Assembly: GCA_038258215.1 (NCBI GenBank)
Contig: JBBSQC010000005.1
Span: 1-64,000 of the forward strand
Source: Fodinibacter sp038258215
GTDB lineage: Bacteria; Actinomycetota; Actinomycetes; Actinomycetales; Dermatophilaceae
Length of the DNA: 64,000 nucleotides
Direction of reading: 5' to 3'
Position numbers and translations under genes: made by a program
Notes under the pieces: generated by a model
Databases searched by the model: none
What the model was told of the DNA's origin: nothing
The model's input: only the letters and a program-made list of their open reading frames with translations
Shown here: one piece after another, positions 1 through 8,463 of the stretch
How positions within the stretch are numbered: the first letter of the stretch is position 1
Layout of the letters: each line of letters begins with the position of its first letter

Positions 1-87
1 CAACGAGGGATCAGCGCTCATCGCCTCCGCGACCAACCGCTGCGCCCGATCACGCAGCTCATCCGGGTACTTCCTCGGTGCTGGCAT
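1..87 (-). CDS. IS3-family transposase OrfA, N-terminal fragment
   Basis: The reading frame starts with ATG at 87 and stays open to the window edge (29 codons). It begins MPAPRKYPDELRDRAQRLV, typical of the helix-turn-helix N-terminus of OrfA in actinobacterial IS3 elements, where OrfA binds the element ends and OrfB (DDE integrase) is made by frameshifting. A purine-rich AAAGGTGG stretch precedes the ATG. The gene continues leftwards outside the window. Confidence 0.8.
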   Translation of the reverse strand, partial: MPAPRKYPDELRDRAQRLVAEAMSADPSL

Positions 88-138
88 AACTCCACCTTTC
101 CGTGGAATCAGACCGTCCACCAGACCCGGGGCGATTCA
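1..138 (-). mobile_element. IS3-family insertion sequence, left end (partial)
   Basis: On the minus strand the element begins at 138 with TGAATCGCCCCGGGTCTGG, the form usual for IS3-family terminal inverted repeats (TG at the tip, then a CGCCCCGGGT-type block). The orfA start lies about 50 nt inside. Only this end is in the window, so orfB, the other repeat and the target duplication cannot be checked. The insertion cuts the small open frame that starts at 224. Family assignment rests on the end sequence and the OrfA N-terminus. Confidence 0.75.
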
Positions 139-224
139 GACAGCTCCGCCCGCACCGCCGCCAACCGCGCCGCCACACCCGCGGCACGCGGGTCGGCGCA
201 CTGCGCGGGCTGGATGCTGGACAT
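139..224 (-). pseudogene. DUF222/HNH endonuclease-like gene, 5' stub cut by the IS3 element
   Basis: From ATG at 224 the minus strand encodes 28 codons, including PAQCADPRAAGVAARLAAV, before the IS3 end at 138. The Cys-Ala-Asp-Pro-Arg block followed by an Ala-rich helix resembles the N-termini of actinobacterial DUF222 (13E12-type) HNH proteins. The SOS-box-like promoter just upstream agrees with known DNA-damage control of that family. The family call is by resemblance over a short stretch. The remainder of the gene, if kept, lies beyond the element outside the window. Confidence 0.45.
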
Positions 225-229
225 ACCCA

Positions 230-252
230 ACCCTACTCGAACACCCGTACGA
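230..252 (-). promoter_or_regulatory. SOS-box-like operator and -10 for the interrupted gene
   Basis: The minus strand reads TCGTACGGGTGTTCGA at 252-237, one mismatch from the actinobacterial LexA form TCGAAC-N4-GTTCGA. It is followed by TAGGGT (235-230), a good -10, 5 nt before the ATG at 224. LexA control is inferred from the match alone. Confidence 0.55.
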
Positions 253-354
253 ACACAAGATCCCAAACCACCGTGTTCGCCTGCAGCAGAACGAATCCCA
301 CCAAACGCGAGCCTCCGTGGGGACGGATCAGATGCCCGTACCGACCAGAGGCAC

Positions 355-1299
355 TCAGCCAGTGTCGACGAGCCGAACGACCTCCACGGCGCACCCCCAG
401 GACAGGGTCACTCCCGCACCTCCGTGCCCGTAGTTCGTGACGACCTCCCTGCCCTCGACCGTGGTCCTGTGCAGCGACACCGCGGGAGCGACGGGTCGCA
501 GACCCACCCTGCTGGCCAGCACCTCCGCATCCCTCAGCTCCGGTACCGCCTCCCGTGCCCTCGAGACGATGCCCTCGTGGACCACCGGGTCCGGCACCGT
601 GTCAAACGTGCCCTCGACGTCGGTGCCGCCGCAGACCACCCAGTCCCGATGGGGCAGCACGTAGACCATCCCGCCCGGGTGACCGTCGTCGACGTACCAG
701 CGCTCGATCCCCGGGTTCGCCAGCAGCGCCACCTGGCCCCGCGAGGGCAGGACCGTGCCCGCTCCATCGGCGCCGAGCAGCTCGCCGGAGCGCAGGCCGG
801 CGGCGAGGACCACCACGTCCCCGGGGAGCTCTCGAAGGTCATCGACCCGGCGCCGCACGAAAGCCACACCCGCCGCGATGCACTGCGTCTCCAGCCACGG
901 GAGGAACACCGGCATGGTCACGATCGGGACGGTGGCGACGACGCCACGATCCGCCGTCGCCGGGAGCTCATGGCCCGCGGCCTCACGCCACGTCGAGAGC
1001 CCTTCGGTCCACCACCGGTCGGCGGCCCCATGCTCGACCATGAGCCCCTCGCGGATCGTGACGCCGGCCTCCGGGTCGCGGGCCAAGGACTGAAATCGTT
1101 CGAGAGCCACACTCCCCCAAGCGAGCACGCGGTCCCGTGGCTCGACGTGATAGGGGAACCAGAGGCCCCCGGCCACTCCCGAGACCGAATCACCCACCGC
1201 CTGATCGGCGACACAGGTGACCGAGTGACCGGCATCCGTCAGCTCGAGGGCCGTCGTCAGGCCCACCACGCCCGCGCCCACCACCGTCACCCGTGCCAT
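355..1299 (-). CDS. FAD-dependent D-amino-acid oxidase family protein
   Basis: The 314-aa protein is full length for the family, which oxidises D-amino acids (or related amines) to imino acids with release of H2O2 in the cytoplasm. An N-terminal dinucleotide-binding motif VVGAGVVGLTTALELTDAG is followed by a DAO-type C-terminus with NYGHGGAGVTLSWG, the stretch that packs on the flavin. The ATG at 1299 follows GAGGAT by 6 nt, so a leaderless start is plausible. The gene is divergent from the uracil-DNA glycosylase with 59 nt between starts. Substrate is unknown; glycine/sarcosine oxidases share this fold. Confidence 0.85.
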   Translation of the reverse strand: MARVTVVGAGVVGLTTALELTDAGHSVTCVADQAVGDSVSGVAGGLWFPYHVEPRDRVLAWGSVALERFQSLARDPEAGVTIREGLMVEHGAADRWWTEGLSTWREAAGHELPATADRGVVATVPIVTMPVFLPWLETQCIAAGVAFVRRRVDDLRELPGDVVVLAAGLRSGELLGADGAGTVLPSRGQVALLANPGIERWYVDDGHPGGMVYVLPHRDWVVCGGTDVEGTFDTVPDPVVHEGIVSRAREAVPELRDAEVLASRVGLRPVAPAVSLHRTTVEGREVVTNYGHGGAGVTLSWGCAVEVVRLVDTG

Positions 1300-1346
1300 G
1301 CACGGATCCTCGCATCATCTCCCCCGACGCGAGGTGCTGAAGGGTC

Positions 1347-1352
1347 TAGCCT
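1347..1352 (+). promoter_or_regulatory. -10 hexamer TAGCCT, leaderless start
   Basis: TAGCCT ends 6 nt before the GTG start at 1359, with no Shine-Dalgarno between, so transcription probably begins at the start codon. Confidence 0.6.
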
Positions 1353-1358
1353 CCGACA

Positions 1359-2201
1359 GTGAGCGAGTCGCCCGCCCCTGCACCACATCCCGTCACCGGC
1401 ATGTTGTTCCAGTCGCCCGTGCCGCCGGGCACCGGGTGGCCCGGGGACCCCGCGGACGCCGACACGCCGGTGGCTCGAACCCCTGCGCAGGTACGTCGCC
1501 TCGCCACCGGCGCACCCGGCATATCGGAGCTCCAGGCCCGGGTGTCCGTGTGCCGGGCCTGTCCGCGGCTCGTCCGGTGGCGGGAGTCGGTCGCTCGCAC
1601 CGGGCGCCGGGCCTCGTTCGCCGACCAGCCCTACTGGGGTCGTCCGGGGCCGTCGTTCGGTGACCCCGACGCCGAAGTGCTCGTCGTCGGGCTGGCCCCC
1701 GCCGCCAACGGCACCAACCGCACCGGCCGGATGTTCACCGGGGACGCCTCGGGCGACTTCCTGTATGCCGCGCTGCACCGCACCGGGTATGCCGCTCTGC
1801 CTACCTCCGTCGCGGCCGGCGACGGACAGGCCCTCACCGGCATCCGGATCGTCGCTGCGGTCCGGTGCGCGCCACCGGAGAACAAGCCGAGTCCCACCGA
1901 GAAGGCAACCTGTGCCTCGTGGCTCCGGCGCGACCTCGAGCTGGCGGCCCCACGACTACGAGCCATCCTCTGCCTGGGGGCGATCGGGTGGGCTGCGGCC
2001 CTGGCGTCGACCACGGCGATGGGCTGGGAGGTGCCGCGCCCGAGGCCGAAGTTCGGCCACGCGGCGGAGGTGCGTCTGACCACTCGCGACGGAGCCGAGG
2101 TGCGCCTCGTCGGGTGTTACCACGTGAGCCCGCACAACACCTTCACCAAGCGGCTGACCCCCGACATGCTGGACGAGGTCCTCGCGTCGCTACGCCCGTG
2201 A
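1359..2201 (+). CDS. Uracil-DNA glycosylase, family 5 (UdgB type)
   Basis: The 280-aa base-excision repair enzyme removes uracil, and in this family also other deaminated purines, from DNA. Motif A reads GLAPAANGTNRTGRMFTGD, the family-5 form that lacks the polar catalytic residue of family 1. Four cysteines at about residues 64, 67, 170 and 185 match the CxxC...C...C set that binds a 4Fe-4S cluster. The C-terminal HVSPHNTFTKRLT corresponds to the HPSPRN-type loop. The GTG start is fixed by the -10 six nucleotides upstream. The PIG-L gene follows after a 50-nt gap. Confidence 0.93.
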   Translation: MSESPAPAPHPVTGMLFQSPVPPGTGWPGDPADADTPVARTPAQVRRLATGAPGISELQARVSVCRACPRLVRWRESVARTGRRASFADQPYWGRPGPSFGDPDAEVLVVGLAPAANGTNRTGRMFTGDASGDFLYAALHRTGYAALPTSVAAGDGQALTGIRIVAAVRCAPPENKPSPTEKATCASWLRRDLELAAPRLRAILCLGAIGWAAALASTTAMGWEVPRPRPKFGHAAEVRLTTRDGAEVRLVGCYHVSPHNTFTKRLTPDMLDEVLASLRP

Positions 2202-2239
2202 GTGCCAGGCCCGTGCGAGCGCGGCGCGCTCGCACGGCA

Positions 2240-2245
2240 TACGCT
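2240..2245 (+). promoter_or_regulatory. -10 hexamer TACGCT, leaderless start
   Basis: TACGCT lies 6 nt before the GTG at 2252. Another GTG sits at 2249, so the spacing decides between them. Confidence 0.5.
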
Positions 2246-2251
2246 GCCGTG

Positions 2252-2971
2252 GTGGCTCCACGACCCCGCCCAGACAGCGACATCGAGCGCGCGCTCGTCG
2301 TCACCGCCCATCCCGACGACGCCGACTTCGGCGCGGCGGGCACGATAGCCGGCTGGATCGACGCCGGCATCGGCGTCACCCTGCTGTGCCTGACCCACGG
2401 CGAGCAGGGAGCCCGACCGGAGGCCGACATCCGGGCCATCCCCGCTCTGCGCGAGGCCGAACAGCGTGCCGCGAGTGCCGAGCTCGGGCTCACCGACGTG
2501 CGCTTCCTCGCCGGCCACCGCGACGGCTGGCTCGAGCCGACCTTCGACCTGCAGCGCGAGATCGTGCGGGTGATCCGCGAGGTGCGACCGCAGCGCATCC
2601 TCACCCAGTCCCCCGAGCGGAACTACGAGCGCATCCAGAGCTCGCACCCCGACCACCTGGCCGCCGGCGAGGCCACGGTTCGCGCCGCATACCCCGCGGC
2701 CGAGAACCCCTTCGCCTGGCCCGAGCTCGATCTCGGTTTCTGGCACGTCGGCGAGCTGTGGCTGATGGCCCACCCCACCCCGACGCATCCGGTCGACATC
2801 ACCGACCAGTTCGACCGCAAGGTGGCGGCCCTTCGGGCCCACGCGTCGCAGACCGGTCACCGCGACGGCCTCGAGGACATGCTCCGGCAGTGGGGCACCC
2901 GGATGGGCAGTGCCCTCGGCCTGCCCGAGGGGCGCCTGGCAGAGGCCTTCGCGATCGTCCCGCTGAACTGA
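2252..2971 (+). CDS. PIG-L/LmbE family N-acyl deacetylase
   Basis: The 239-aa zinc hydrolase belongs to the family of N-acetylglucosaminyl and mycothiol-pathway deacetylases (MshB, Mca). The HPDD zinc motif is near residue 19 (VVTAHPDDADFGAAG) and the second metal histidine is in SSHPDHLAAGE near residue 131. It lacks features that would identify it as MshB or Mca, so the substrate is open. The start at 2252 is chosen for the -10 six nucleotides before it; GTG at 2249 is the alternative. The GNAT gene follows 9 nt after the stop, suggesting co-transcription. Confidence 0.85.
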   Translation: MAPRPRPDSDIERALVVTAHPDDADFGAAGTIAGWIDAGIGVTLLCLTHGEQGARPEADIRAIPALREAEQRAASAELGLTDVRFLAGHRDGWLEPTFDLQREIVRVIREVRPQRILTQSPERNYERIQSSHPDHLAAGEATVRAAYPAAENPFAWPELDLGFWHVGELWLMAHPTPTHPVDITDQFDRKVAALRAHASQTGHRDGLEDMLRQWGTRMGSALGLPEGRLAEAFAIVPLN

Positions 2972-2980
2972 GGACACCCG

Positions 2981-3547
2981 GTGATCACGCTGATCCGGCC
3001 CGCCTCCGGGCTGCACCACAGCTACCTGGAGGCGACCGACGAGTTCGGTGACGCCCACCGTGACGGTGACGGCGAATGGGCCGAGCGTCCGGATGACGGC
3101 GGCTACCCCGGGCGGGCCTTCACGCGCGAGGACCTCGGCACCGACGACGGCTTCGCGGCCTTCGTGCAGTGGCGCCTCGACCGCGCCTCACCCGACTCCG
3201 CGCGCCCGACCGGCCACGTGCCATGCACGTTCTTCTGGATCGTCGAGGACAGCGACCCGCTGACCTACCTCGGGTCGCTCTCGCTCCGGCACGACCTGAC
3301 CCCCTTCCTCCTGGACTTCGGCGGCCACATCGGTTACTCGGTGCGGCCGAGCGCCCGGCAGCGCGGCGTCGCCACCGCGGCGCTGCGCCTGGGCCTGGCC
3401 GAGGCAGGGGCGCTGGGGATCGGCCCGGCCCTGCTCACCTGCCACGTCGCCAACGGGGTGTCGCGCAGGGTCATCGAGACGTGCGGTGGCGTCTTCGAGG
3501 ACATCCGCGGGGACCAGCGACGCTACTGGGTCCCGACCGGTCGCTGA
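2981..3547 (+). CDS. GNAT family N-acetyltransferase
   Basis: The 188-aa protein has the GNAT fold: a central GYSVRPSARQRGVATAALRL segment is the acetyl-CoA pyrophosphate loop (R/Q-x-x-G-x-A/G form), followed by CHVANGVSRRVIETCGGVF, the usual Asn-containing strand and helix. It starts with GTG 9 nt after the PIG-L stop and is probably translated from the same mRNA. The acceptor substrate cannot be told from sequence. Confidence 0.85.
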   Translation: MITLIRPASGLHHSYLEATDEFGDAHRDGDGEWAERPDDGGYPGRAFTREDLGTDDGFAAFVQWRLDRASPDSARPTGHVPCTFFWIVEDSDPLTYLGSLSLRHDLTPFLLDFGGHIGYSVRPSARQRGVATAALRLGLAEAGALGIGPALLTCHVANGVSRRVIETCGGVFEDIRGDQRRYWVPTGR

Positions 3548-3562
3548 TCCGTGCCCGCGGCC

Positions 3563-3568
3563 TACGCT
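3563..3568 (+). promoter_or_regulatory. -10 hexamer TACGCT, leaderless start
   Basis: TACGCT ends 7 nt before the ATG at 3576 and no ribosome-binding sequence intervenes. Confidence 0.6.
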
Positions 3569-3575
3569 GGCCGAC

Positions 3576-4571
3576 ATGAGTGATGCAGCCCAGTCGACCG
3601 GCCCCGCCCTCGTCGTCACCCGAACCGGCTCGGGTGACGTCCTGCGGGTGGAGGACCGCGCGGCCGGCATCCCCGGTTCGGGTGAGGTGCTCGTCGAGGT
3701 CGCCGCCGCGGGAGTCAACTTCATCGACGTCTACCAGCGAGAGGGCGTCTACCCGATGCCCACTCCCTACGTGGCCGGCAACGAGGGTGCCGGCGTGGTC
3801 GTCGGCACCGGCCCCGACGTCGAGGGCATCGAGGTCGGCGACCGAGTGGCCTGGCCACAGACCCTGGGCAGTGCCAGCCGGTATGCCGTGGTGCCCGCGG
3901 CCATGGTCGTCGCGGTCCCGGATGGCGTTGACCTGGAGATCGCTGCGGCCGTGATGCTCCAGGGCCTCACCGCGCACTACCTCACCACCAGCACGTACGC
4001 CGTCGAGTCGGGCACGGTGGCGCTCGTGCACGCGGCGGCCGGTGGGGTGGGGCAGCTGCTGGTGCAGATGGTGAAGGGCCGCGGTGGCCACGTCGTGGCC
4101 ACCGCTGGGACCTCCGAGAAGTGCGAGACGGCGTCCGCCCTCGGGGCCGACCACGTGATCCCCTACCGCGAGGTGGACGACCTCGCGGCGGAGGTGCGCC
4201 GGTTGACCGACGGTCGAGGCGTCGACGTCGCCTACGACGGGATCGGCAAGGACACCTTCGACGCCTCGCTCGCCTCCCTGCGCCCGCGCGGAACCCTGGC
4301 CCTCTTCGGTGGGGCCAGCGGCCAGGTGCCGCCCTTCGACCTCCAGCGACTCAACTCCGGAGGGTCGCTCTTCGTGACGCGCCCGACCCTCGGGCACCAC
4401 CTCGCCACCCGCGAGGAGCTGGAGTGGCGAGCCTCCGAGGTGCTCGGCGCCGTGGCCGACGGGTCCCTGCGGGTGGAGGTGGGTGGGCGCTACGCGCTGA
4501 CCGACGCCGCCACGGCATACGCGGACCTGGAAGGCCGCCGCACCCAGGGCAAGCTCCTCCTGCTCCCCTGA
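3576..4571 (+). CDS. Quinone oxidoreductase, zinc-free medium-chain reductase (Qor type)
   Basis: The 331-aa protein reduces quinones or enones with NADPH. The N-terminal GroES-like fold contains GVNFIDVYQREGVYP and GNEGAGVV, and the Rossmann motif AAAGGVGQLLVQ lies near residue 151. The cysteines that bind structural zinc in alcohol dehydrogenases are absent, as expected for Qor. The frame is open further upstream, but the ATG at 3576 follows a -10 by 7 nt and matches the family N-terminus. It converges on the response regulator gene. Confidence 0.88.
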   Translation: MSDAAQSTGPALVVTRTGSGDVLRVEDRAAGIPGSGEVLVEVAAAGVNFIDVYQREGVYPMPTPYVAGNEGAGVVVGTGPDVEGIEVGDRVAWPQTLGSASRYAVVPAAMVVAVPDGVDLEIAAAVMLQGLTAHYLTTSTYAVESGTVALVHAAAGGVGQLLVQMVKGRGGHVVATAGTSEKCETASALGADHVIPYREVDDLAAEVRRLTDGRGVDVAYDGIGKDTFDASLASLRPRGTLALFGGASGQVPPFDLQRLNSGGSLFVTRPTLGHHLATREELEWRASEVLGAVADGSLRVEVGGRYALTDAATAYADLEGRRTQGKLLLLP

Positions 4572-4597
4572 CCCGCTGGGTTTCGGGTTGGCCCCTG

Positions 4598-5320
4598 CTA
4601 CACGAGGCGGCGGCCCATCGCCCACGCCGTGAGCTCGTGACGGGAGGACAGCTGGAGCTTGCGCAGCACCGAGGACACGTGGGTCTCGACCGTCTTCACG
4701 GAGATGAACAGCTCCTTGGCGACCTCCTTGTACTGATAGCCCCGGGCGATCAGCCGCATCACCTCCCGCTCGCGCGCGGACAGCCGGTCCAGCTCCTCGT
4801 CGACCTCGGCGATCTCCCCGGCTGCCGCGCCGAAGGCGTCGAGCACGAAGCCCGCCAACCGCGGCGAGAACACGGCGTCACCGTCGGCCACCCGCCGCAC
4901 CGCGACGAGCAGGTCCCGCGAGCCGATGGTCTTCGTGACGTACCCCCGCGCCCCCGCGCGGATCACGGCGATGACGTCCTCCGCCGCATCGGACACCGAC
5001 AGGGCGAGGAACCGCACCGGCTGCCCGGCCCCGGTCTCCACCCCGACGCACCCGCGGATGACGTCGCCGCCCCCGTTGCCCGAGCCGCCCGGCAGGTGCA
5101 CGTCGAGCAGCACGACGTCGGGCCGCTCCGCCCGCACCACCGCGATGGCGCCGTCGACGTCCGGCGCCTCGCCGACGAACTCGCACGCCGGCATCCCGGC
5201 GGCGGTCATCGCCTCGGTGAGCTCGGCGCGCACGCCGGTACGGAACATCCGGTGGTCGTCGACGAGCACCACCCGGACGGGGCCCGTGCGCTCCGCGCCG
5301 GAGGTCTTCTTCTCGGTCAT
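4598..5320 (-). CDS. LuxR/NarL-type response regulator
   Basis: The 240-aa regulator has an N-terminal receiver with VDDHRMFRTGV and the phospho-acceptor Asp in VVLLDVHLPGG, then a C-terminal LuxR helix-turn-helix (LSAREREVMRLIARGYQYKE, continuing VAKELFISVKTVETHVSSVL). The receiver carries a Gly-rich insert after the phosphorylation loop, seen in an actinobacterial subgroup. Its ATG overlaps the sensor kinase stop by 4 nt, so the pair is translationally coupled. The divergent PspC membrane protein is a likely target or partner, by analogy with envelope-stress systems. Confidence 0.92.
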   Translation of the reverse strand: MTEKKTSGAERTGPVRVVLVDDHRMFRTGVRAELTEAMTAAGMPACEFVGEAPDVDGAIAVVRAERPDVVLLDVHLPGGSGNGGGDVIRGCVGVETGAGQPVRFLALSVSDAAEDVIAVIRAGARGYVTKTIGSRDLLVAVRRVADGDAVFSPRLAGFVLDAFGAAAGEIAEVDEELDRLSAREREVMRLIARGYQYKEVAKELFISVKTVETHVSSVLRKLQLSSRHELTAWAMGRRLV

Positions 5321-6597
5321 GGCTGGTCTCCTTCGATGGCGGGGAGCCGAAGCTCCACCTCGGTCCCGTCCTCCATGCGTCGCACCCTCGCAGTGCCCCC
5401 GTGTCGCTTCATCCGTCCCAGGATGGACTCCCTCACCCCGAGCCGGTCGGCCGGCACGGCGTCGGGGTCGAACCCGACCCCCCGGTCGCGCACGAACGCC
5501 GCGACCCCGCTGGGCCCGATCTCGACGTAGGCCGTGACCGGAGCCCGGCCGTGGCGCACGGCGTTGAGGAGCGCCTCGCGCATCGCCCGGGCCAGGGCGA
5601 CCCCGTGCGGACCGTGCGGTCGGTCTCCGGTCACGACCAGGTCGATCGGCACCCCGTGGAGGTCCTCCACCTCGTGCGCGACCTCCGTTACTGCCGCGGC
5701 GAGGCTGGCCTGGGAGCCCTGCGGCCCGGCATACAACCAGGACCGCAGCTCGCGCTCCTGGGCCCGCGCCAACCGGGTCACCGCCGGCGCGTCCCCCGCC
5801 TGACGCTGGATCAACGCGAGGGTCTGGAGCACGGAGTCGTGCAGGTGGGCGGCGATGTCGGCGCGCTCGGTGGCCCTGGCGGCGGTGACCTGCTCGCGGC
5901 GCAGGTCGGCCCACAGGCGGGCCGCCCACGGTGCCGCGATGATGAGGGCGCCCACCAGCACCGCGATGGCGGCCAGCAGGGCGTCCCAGACGACCGTGAT
6001 CGAGCGACCCCGGGTGACGAGCACCAGGATGCCGGCCACGGCCAGCGCGAACCCCAGGCCCAGCCGCAGCCAGGCGGCGCGACCAGCCCCCTCGCCCTCT
6101 CCCAACCACCTCGACCGCTGCGCCTCGTCCAGGTTGGACCACGCCACGATGGCTCCCACCGCGATCGCGAAGAGGGGCAGCAGCACCGAGCCGAGCATCG
6201 ACCCACCGATGCTCGGCGTGAGGAGCACGGCGCCGAGCACCACGAGGGCCGCACCGACCGCGAGCACACCACCCCACCGCCGACGCTCGTCCGGGAGTCC
6301 GGTGCCGGGCGCCTGCCCCGGGTCGGTGACCTCGCCCTCCGGTGTCATGGCCCAGAGGAAGAGGTAGGCCGCGACCCCGGCGCCGCCCGCGAAGGTGAGC
6401 ACGACGAAGCCCCACCTGACCGCGCGCACCGACATGCCCAGGTGGCGGGCCACGGCTGCGCTGACTCCCGGGGTCCACCCCCGCCGGCGGGAACGCGTCA
6501 AGGGCGGCCGTGCCGGCGCGGCGGGTGCGGCTCGACCCTCACCCGGCGCGGGCTGGCGCCGGGGAGGGGCCGAGGCGGCGTCGTAAGGGGTGGGCAC
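5317..6597 (-). CDS. PspC-domain sensor histidine kinase
   Basis: The protein (426 aa from GTG 6597) joins a PspC domain with its first membrane segment (GWTPGVSAAVARHLGMSVRA then AYLFLWAM), further membrane helices, a NarL-partner dimerisation motif HLHDSVLQTLALIQRQ with the phospho-accepting His, and an ATPase domain with NAVRHG and DRGVGFD. It probably senses membrane state and phosphorylates the overlapping regulator. GTG 6597 is preceded by AGGA at a 7-nt spacing; an in-frame GTG at 6615 has no such site. Confidence 0.88.
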   Translation of the reverse strand: MPTPYDAASAPPRRQPAPGEGRAAPAAPARPPLTRSRRRGWTPGVSAAVARHLGMSVRAVRWGFVVLTFAGGAGVAAYLFLWAMTPEGEVTDPGQAPGTGLPDERRRWGGVLAVGAALVVLGAVLLTPSIGGSMLGSVLLPLFAIAVGAIVAWSNLDEAQRSRWLGEGEGAGRAAWLRLGLGFALAVAGILVLVTRGRSITVVWDALLAAIAVLVGALIIAAPWAARLWADLRREQVTAARATERADIAAHLHDSVLQTLALIQRQAGDAPAVTRLARAQERELRSWLYAGPQGSQASLAAAVTEVAHEVEDLHGVPIDLVVTGDRPHGPHGVALARAMREALLNAVRHGRAPVTAYVEIGPSGVAAFVRDRGVGFDPDAVPADRLGVRESILGRMKRHGGTARVRRMEDGTEVELRLPAIEGDQP

Positions 6598-6712
6598 CCC
6601 TCCATCCTGACGCACACCCGGCCCCGAGGGCCCTTCTGCCGGGGTCCGGTCAGGGCCGAGTCAGGGTCGACCCTCATGGCGAGCCCGCGCCCTGAGCAGC
6701 AGTCTTGCTGTC

Positions 6713-8125
6713 ATGACGGAGAACCCCACCGGGAGTGCGGCGCCACCGAACGCGACCCAGCATCCCGAGACCCAGCAGTCCACGTCCTTCCTCGACGACA
6801 GCTTCACCAGGCTGCGCGAGAGCGGCTACACCCGAGAGAGCGAGGGCCGCTGGTTCGGCGGCGTCTGCTCGGGGCTGGCCACCCGGTGGAACGTCGACCC
6901 GGTCCTCATCCGAGCCGCCGCCATCGTCCTGGCCTTCGTCGGCGGCATCGGGATCACCGCCTACGTCGTGCTCTGGCTGCTGATGCCGGACCGGCGCGGC
7001 GAGATCCTCGGCGAGCGCGCGATCCGCCACGGTGACGTGCTCCCGATCATCCTGCTCGTCGCGGCGGTGCTGCTGCTCTTCGGAGGCTTCTTCTCCATCG
7101 GCAACGGCCGGGTCTGGTCGGCCCCCCTGTGGCTCGTCCCGATCGGCATCGTGGGGTGGTTCGTCCTGACCCGCGGGCGCCGCGGGAACGGTGACCCGTA
7201 TGCCGGCCCCGCCCCGGTCGCCAACCCCACCGGCCCCGGGATGTCGACCACGCCGGCCACCGGCTCCCCCGCTCCGTATGCCGGCCCGCCCGCGTCGGCG
7301 CCCCACCCCACCTGGGCCAGCGCAGGCCCCCCCGCACCCCCCACATCAGGAGCCACCATGTCCGCGCCGACCAGCACCTACGCCGCGCCGCCCGCGGGAA
7401 CCTACTCCCAGCCCCCGGCCCACCCCTACGGAGGCCGTCCGACTCCGCCCGGACCGCCCAGGCCCATCGCGCCGCCGCCGCCGCCGCGACCCCGCCGTCG
7501 TCGACCCAGTGGGTTCGTCGCCCTCATCTCGATCGGCACCGCCATCGTCGGGTTCGGCCTCGGCGCCCTGCTCGACGAGCCCCTGGGCTTCCCGGGAAGT
7601 GCGGCCAGCCTCGGTTTCATCATGGCGCTCGTCGGGGTGTCGGCCATCGTGCTCGCCCTGGGGCTGCGCGGCCGCGCCTCGGGGTTCAGCGGCTTCCTCA
7701 CGCTCGTGCTGTCCGTGCTGCTCCTCGGCTCGACCGCGGTCTCGCACGTCGACACCGAAGGAAGCGTCGGCCAACGAACCTGGCGCCCCGTGTCGACCAC
7801 GGACGCGGCCTACTCACTCGGTGCCGGGAACGCGACGCTGGACCTTCGCGGCCTCCCCACCCGCGCGGGGTCCCCGATCGACGTCGACGTCGAGATGGGT
7901 GCCGGAGGCCTCGAGATCCTCGTGCCGAGCGGCGTCACCACCCGGATCGTCGCCGACGTGGGAATCGGGACCATCACCCGCCCCGGCCGGGGCGGCGACG
8001 TCGGCACGAACAGTGACTCCGGCCCCGGCCGCGAGCTCCGCACCGTCATCGGCGACGGGCCACCCGAGGTCCTCGTCACGGCCCAGCTCGGCCTGGGCGA
8101 GATCCGCATCACCGAGGAGAACTGA
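6713..8125 (+). CDS. PspC domain membrane protein with LiaF-like C-terminus
   Basis: The 470-aa protein has a PspC domain at about residues 35-95 (RWFGGVCSGLATRWNVDPVL, then AYVVLWLLMPDRRG), two more membrane helices, a long Pro/Ala/Tyr-rich stretch (about 165-260), a second group of helices, and a soluble C-terminal beta domain with YSLGAGNATLDLRGL, like the toast-rack domain of LiaF. This is the architecture of proteins that read envelope stress beside NarL-type kinases. It is divergent from the kinase gene, with 115 nt between starts, so both may answer to the same regulator. Confidence 0.85.
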   Translation: MTENPTGSAAPPNATQHPETQQSTSFLDDSFTRLRESGYTRESEGRWFGGVCSGLATRWNVDPVLIRAAAIVLAFVGGIGITAYVVLWLLMPDRRGEILGERAIRHGDVLPIILLVAAVLLLFGGFFSIGNGRVWSAPLWLVPIGIVGWFVLTRGRRGNGDPYAGPAPVANPTGPGMSTTPATGSPAPYAGPPASAPHPTWASAGPPAPPTSGATMSAPTSTYAAPPAGTYSQPPAHPYGGRPTPPGPPRPIAPPPPPRPRRRRPSGFVALISIGTAIVGFGLGALLDEPLGFPGSAASLGFIMALVGVSAIVLALGLRGRASGFSGFLTLVLSVLLLGSTAVSHVDTEGSVGQRTWRPVSTTDAAYSLGAGNATLDLRGLPTRAGSPIDVDVEMGAGGLEILVPSGVTTRIVADVGIGTITRPGRGGDVGTNSDSGPGRELRTVIGDGPPEVLVTAQLGLGEIRITEEN

Positions 8126-8126
8126 C

Positions 8127-8462
8127 ATGAGCACCCCCAACGACCCCCAGGACGACACCCTCGCCACCGAGGTCTTCGACCGGGAGCCCGTCGCGGCATC
8201 CGGCCCGAGCGCCCCCGCGGCATCCGGCCCGAGCGTCCACACGGCGGCCCCACCCGCCAGGCCCTACCTCCCCGGCCCGGCCCTTTTCGCCCTCGTGCTC
8301 GGCCTCCTGGGCCTGTTCGTGGCCGGCGCCGTGCTCGTCGGGGAGCTCACCGACGCCACCGTGCAGTGGGACCGGCTCGGGCCGTGGACCGTCGTCACGG
8401 CGGGCGTCGTCGTGCTCCTCCTCGGCGCGCTGGGGCTGCGCGCCAGCCGGTCCCGGGACTGA
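8127..8462 (+). CDS. Small two-helix membrane protein
   Basis: The 111-aa protein starts 1 nt after the PspC gene stop and is surely co-transcribed with it. The first 45 residues are polar and Pro/Ala-rich, with an imperfect duplication AASGPSAP/AASGPSVH that reflects a 19-nt direct repeat (8193-8211 and 8217-8235). Two hydrophobic helices follow (about 50-72 and 85-103) and a short basic tail. No family is recognised; an accessory role to the PspC protein is inferred from position only. Confidence 0.8.
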   Translation: MSTPNDPQDDTLATEVFDREPVAASGPSAPAASGPSVHTAAPPARPYLPGPALFALVLGLLGLFVAGAVLVGELTDATVQWDRLGPWTVVTAGVVVLLLGALGLRASRSRD

Positions 8463-8463
8463 G

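Noticed and set aside
214..1362. A 382-codon plus-strand open frame opposite the D-amino-acid oxidase gene
   Set aside because: Arg/His/Pro-rich translation with no motif; it mirrors the oxidase gene on the other strand, which has clear FAD motifs. High-GC antisense frames stay open by codon bias.
2252..2971. Calling this PIG-L protein MshB or Mca of mycothiol synthesis
   Set aside because: Only the shared HPDD/zinc motif is visible; no feature separates it from other LmbE-like deacetylases, and no mycothiol gene is near.
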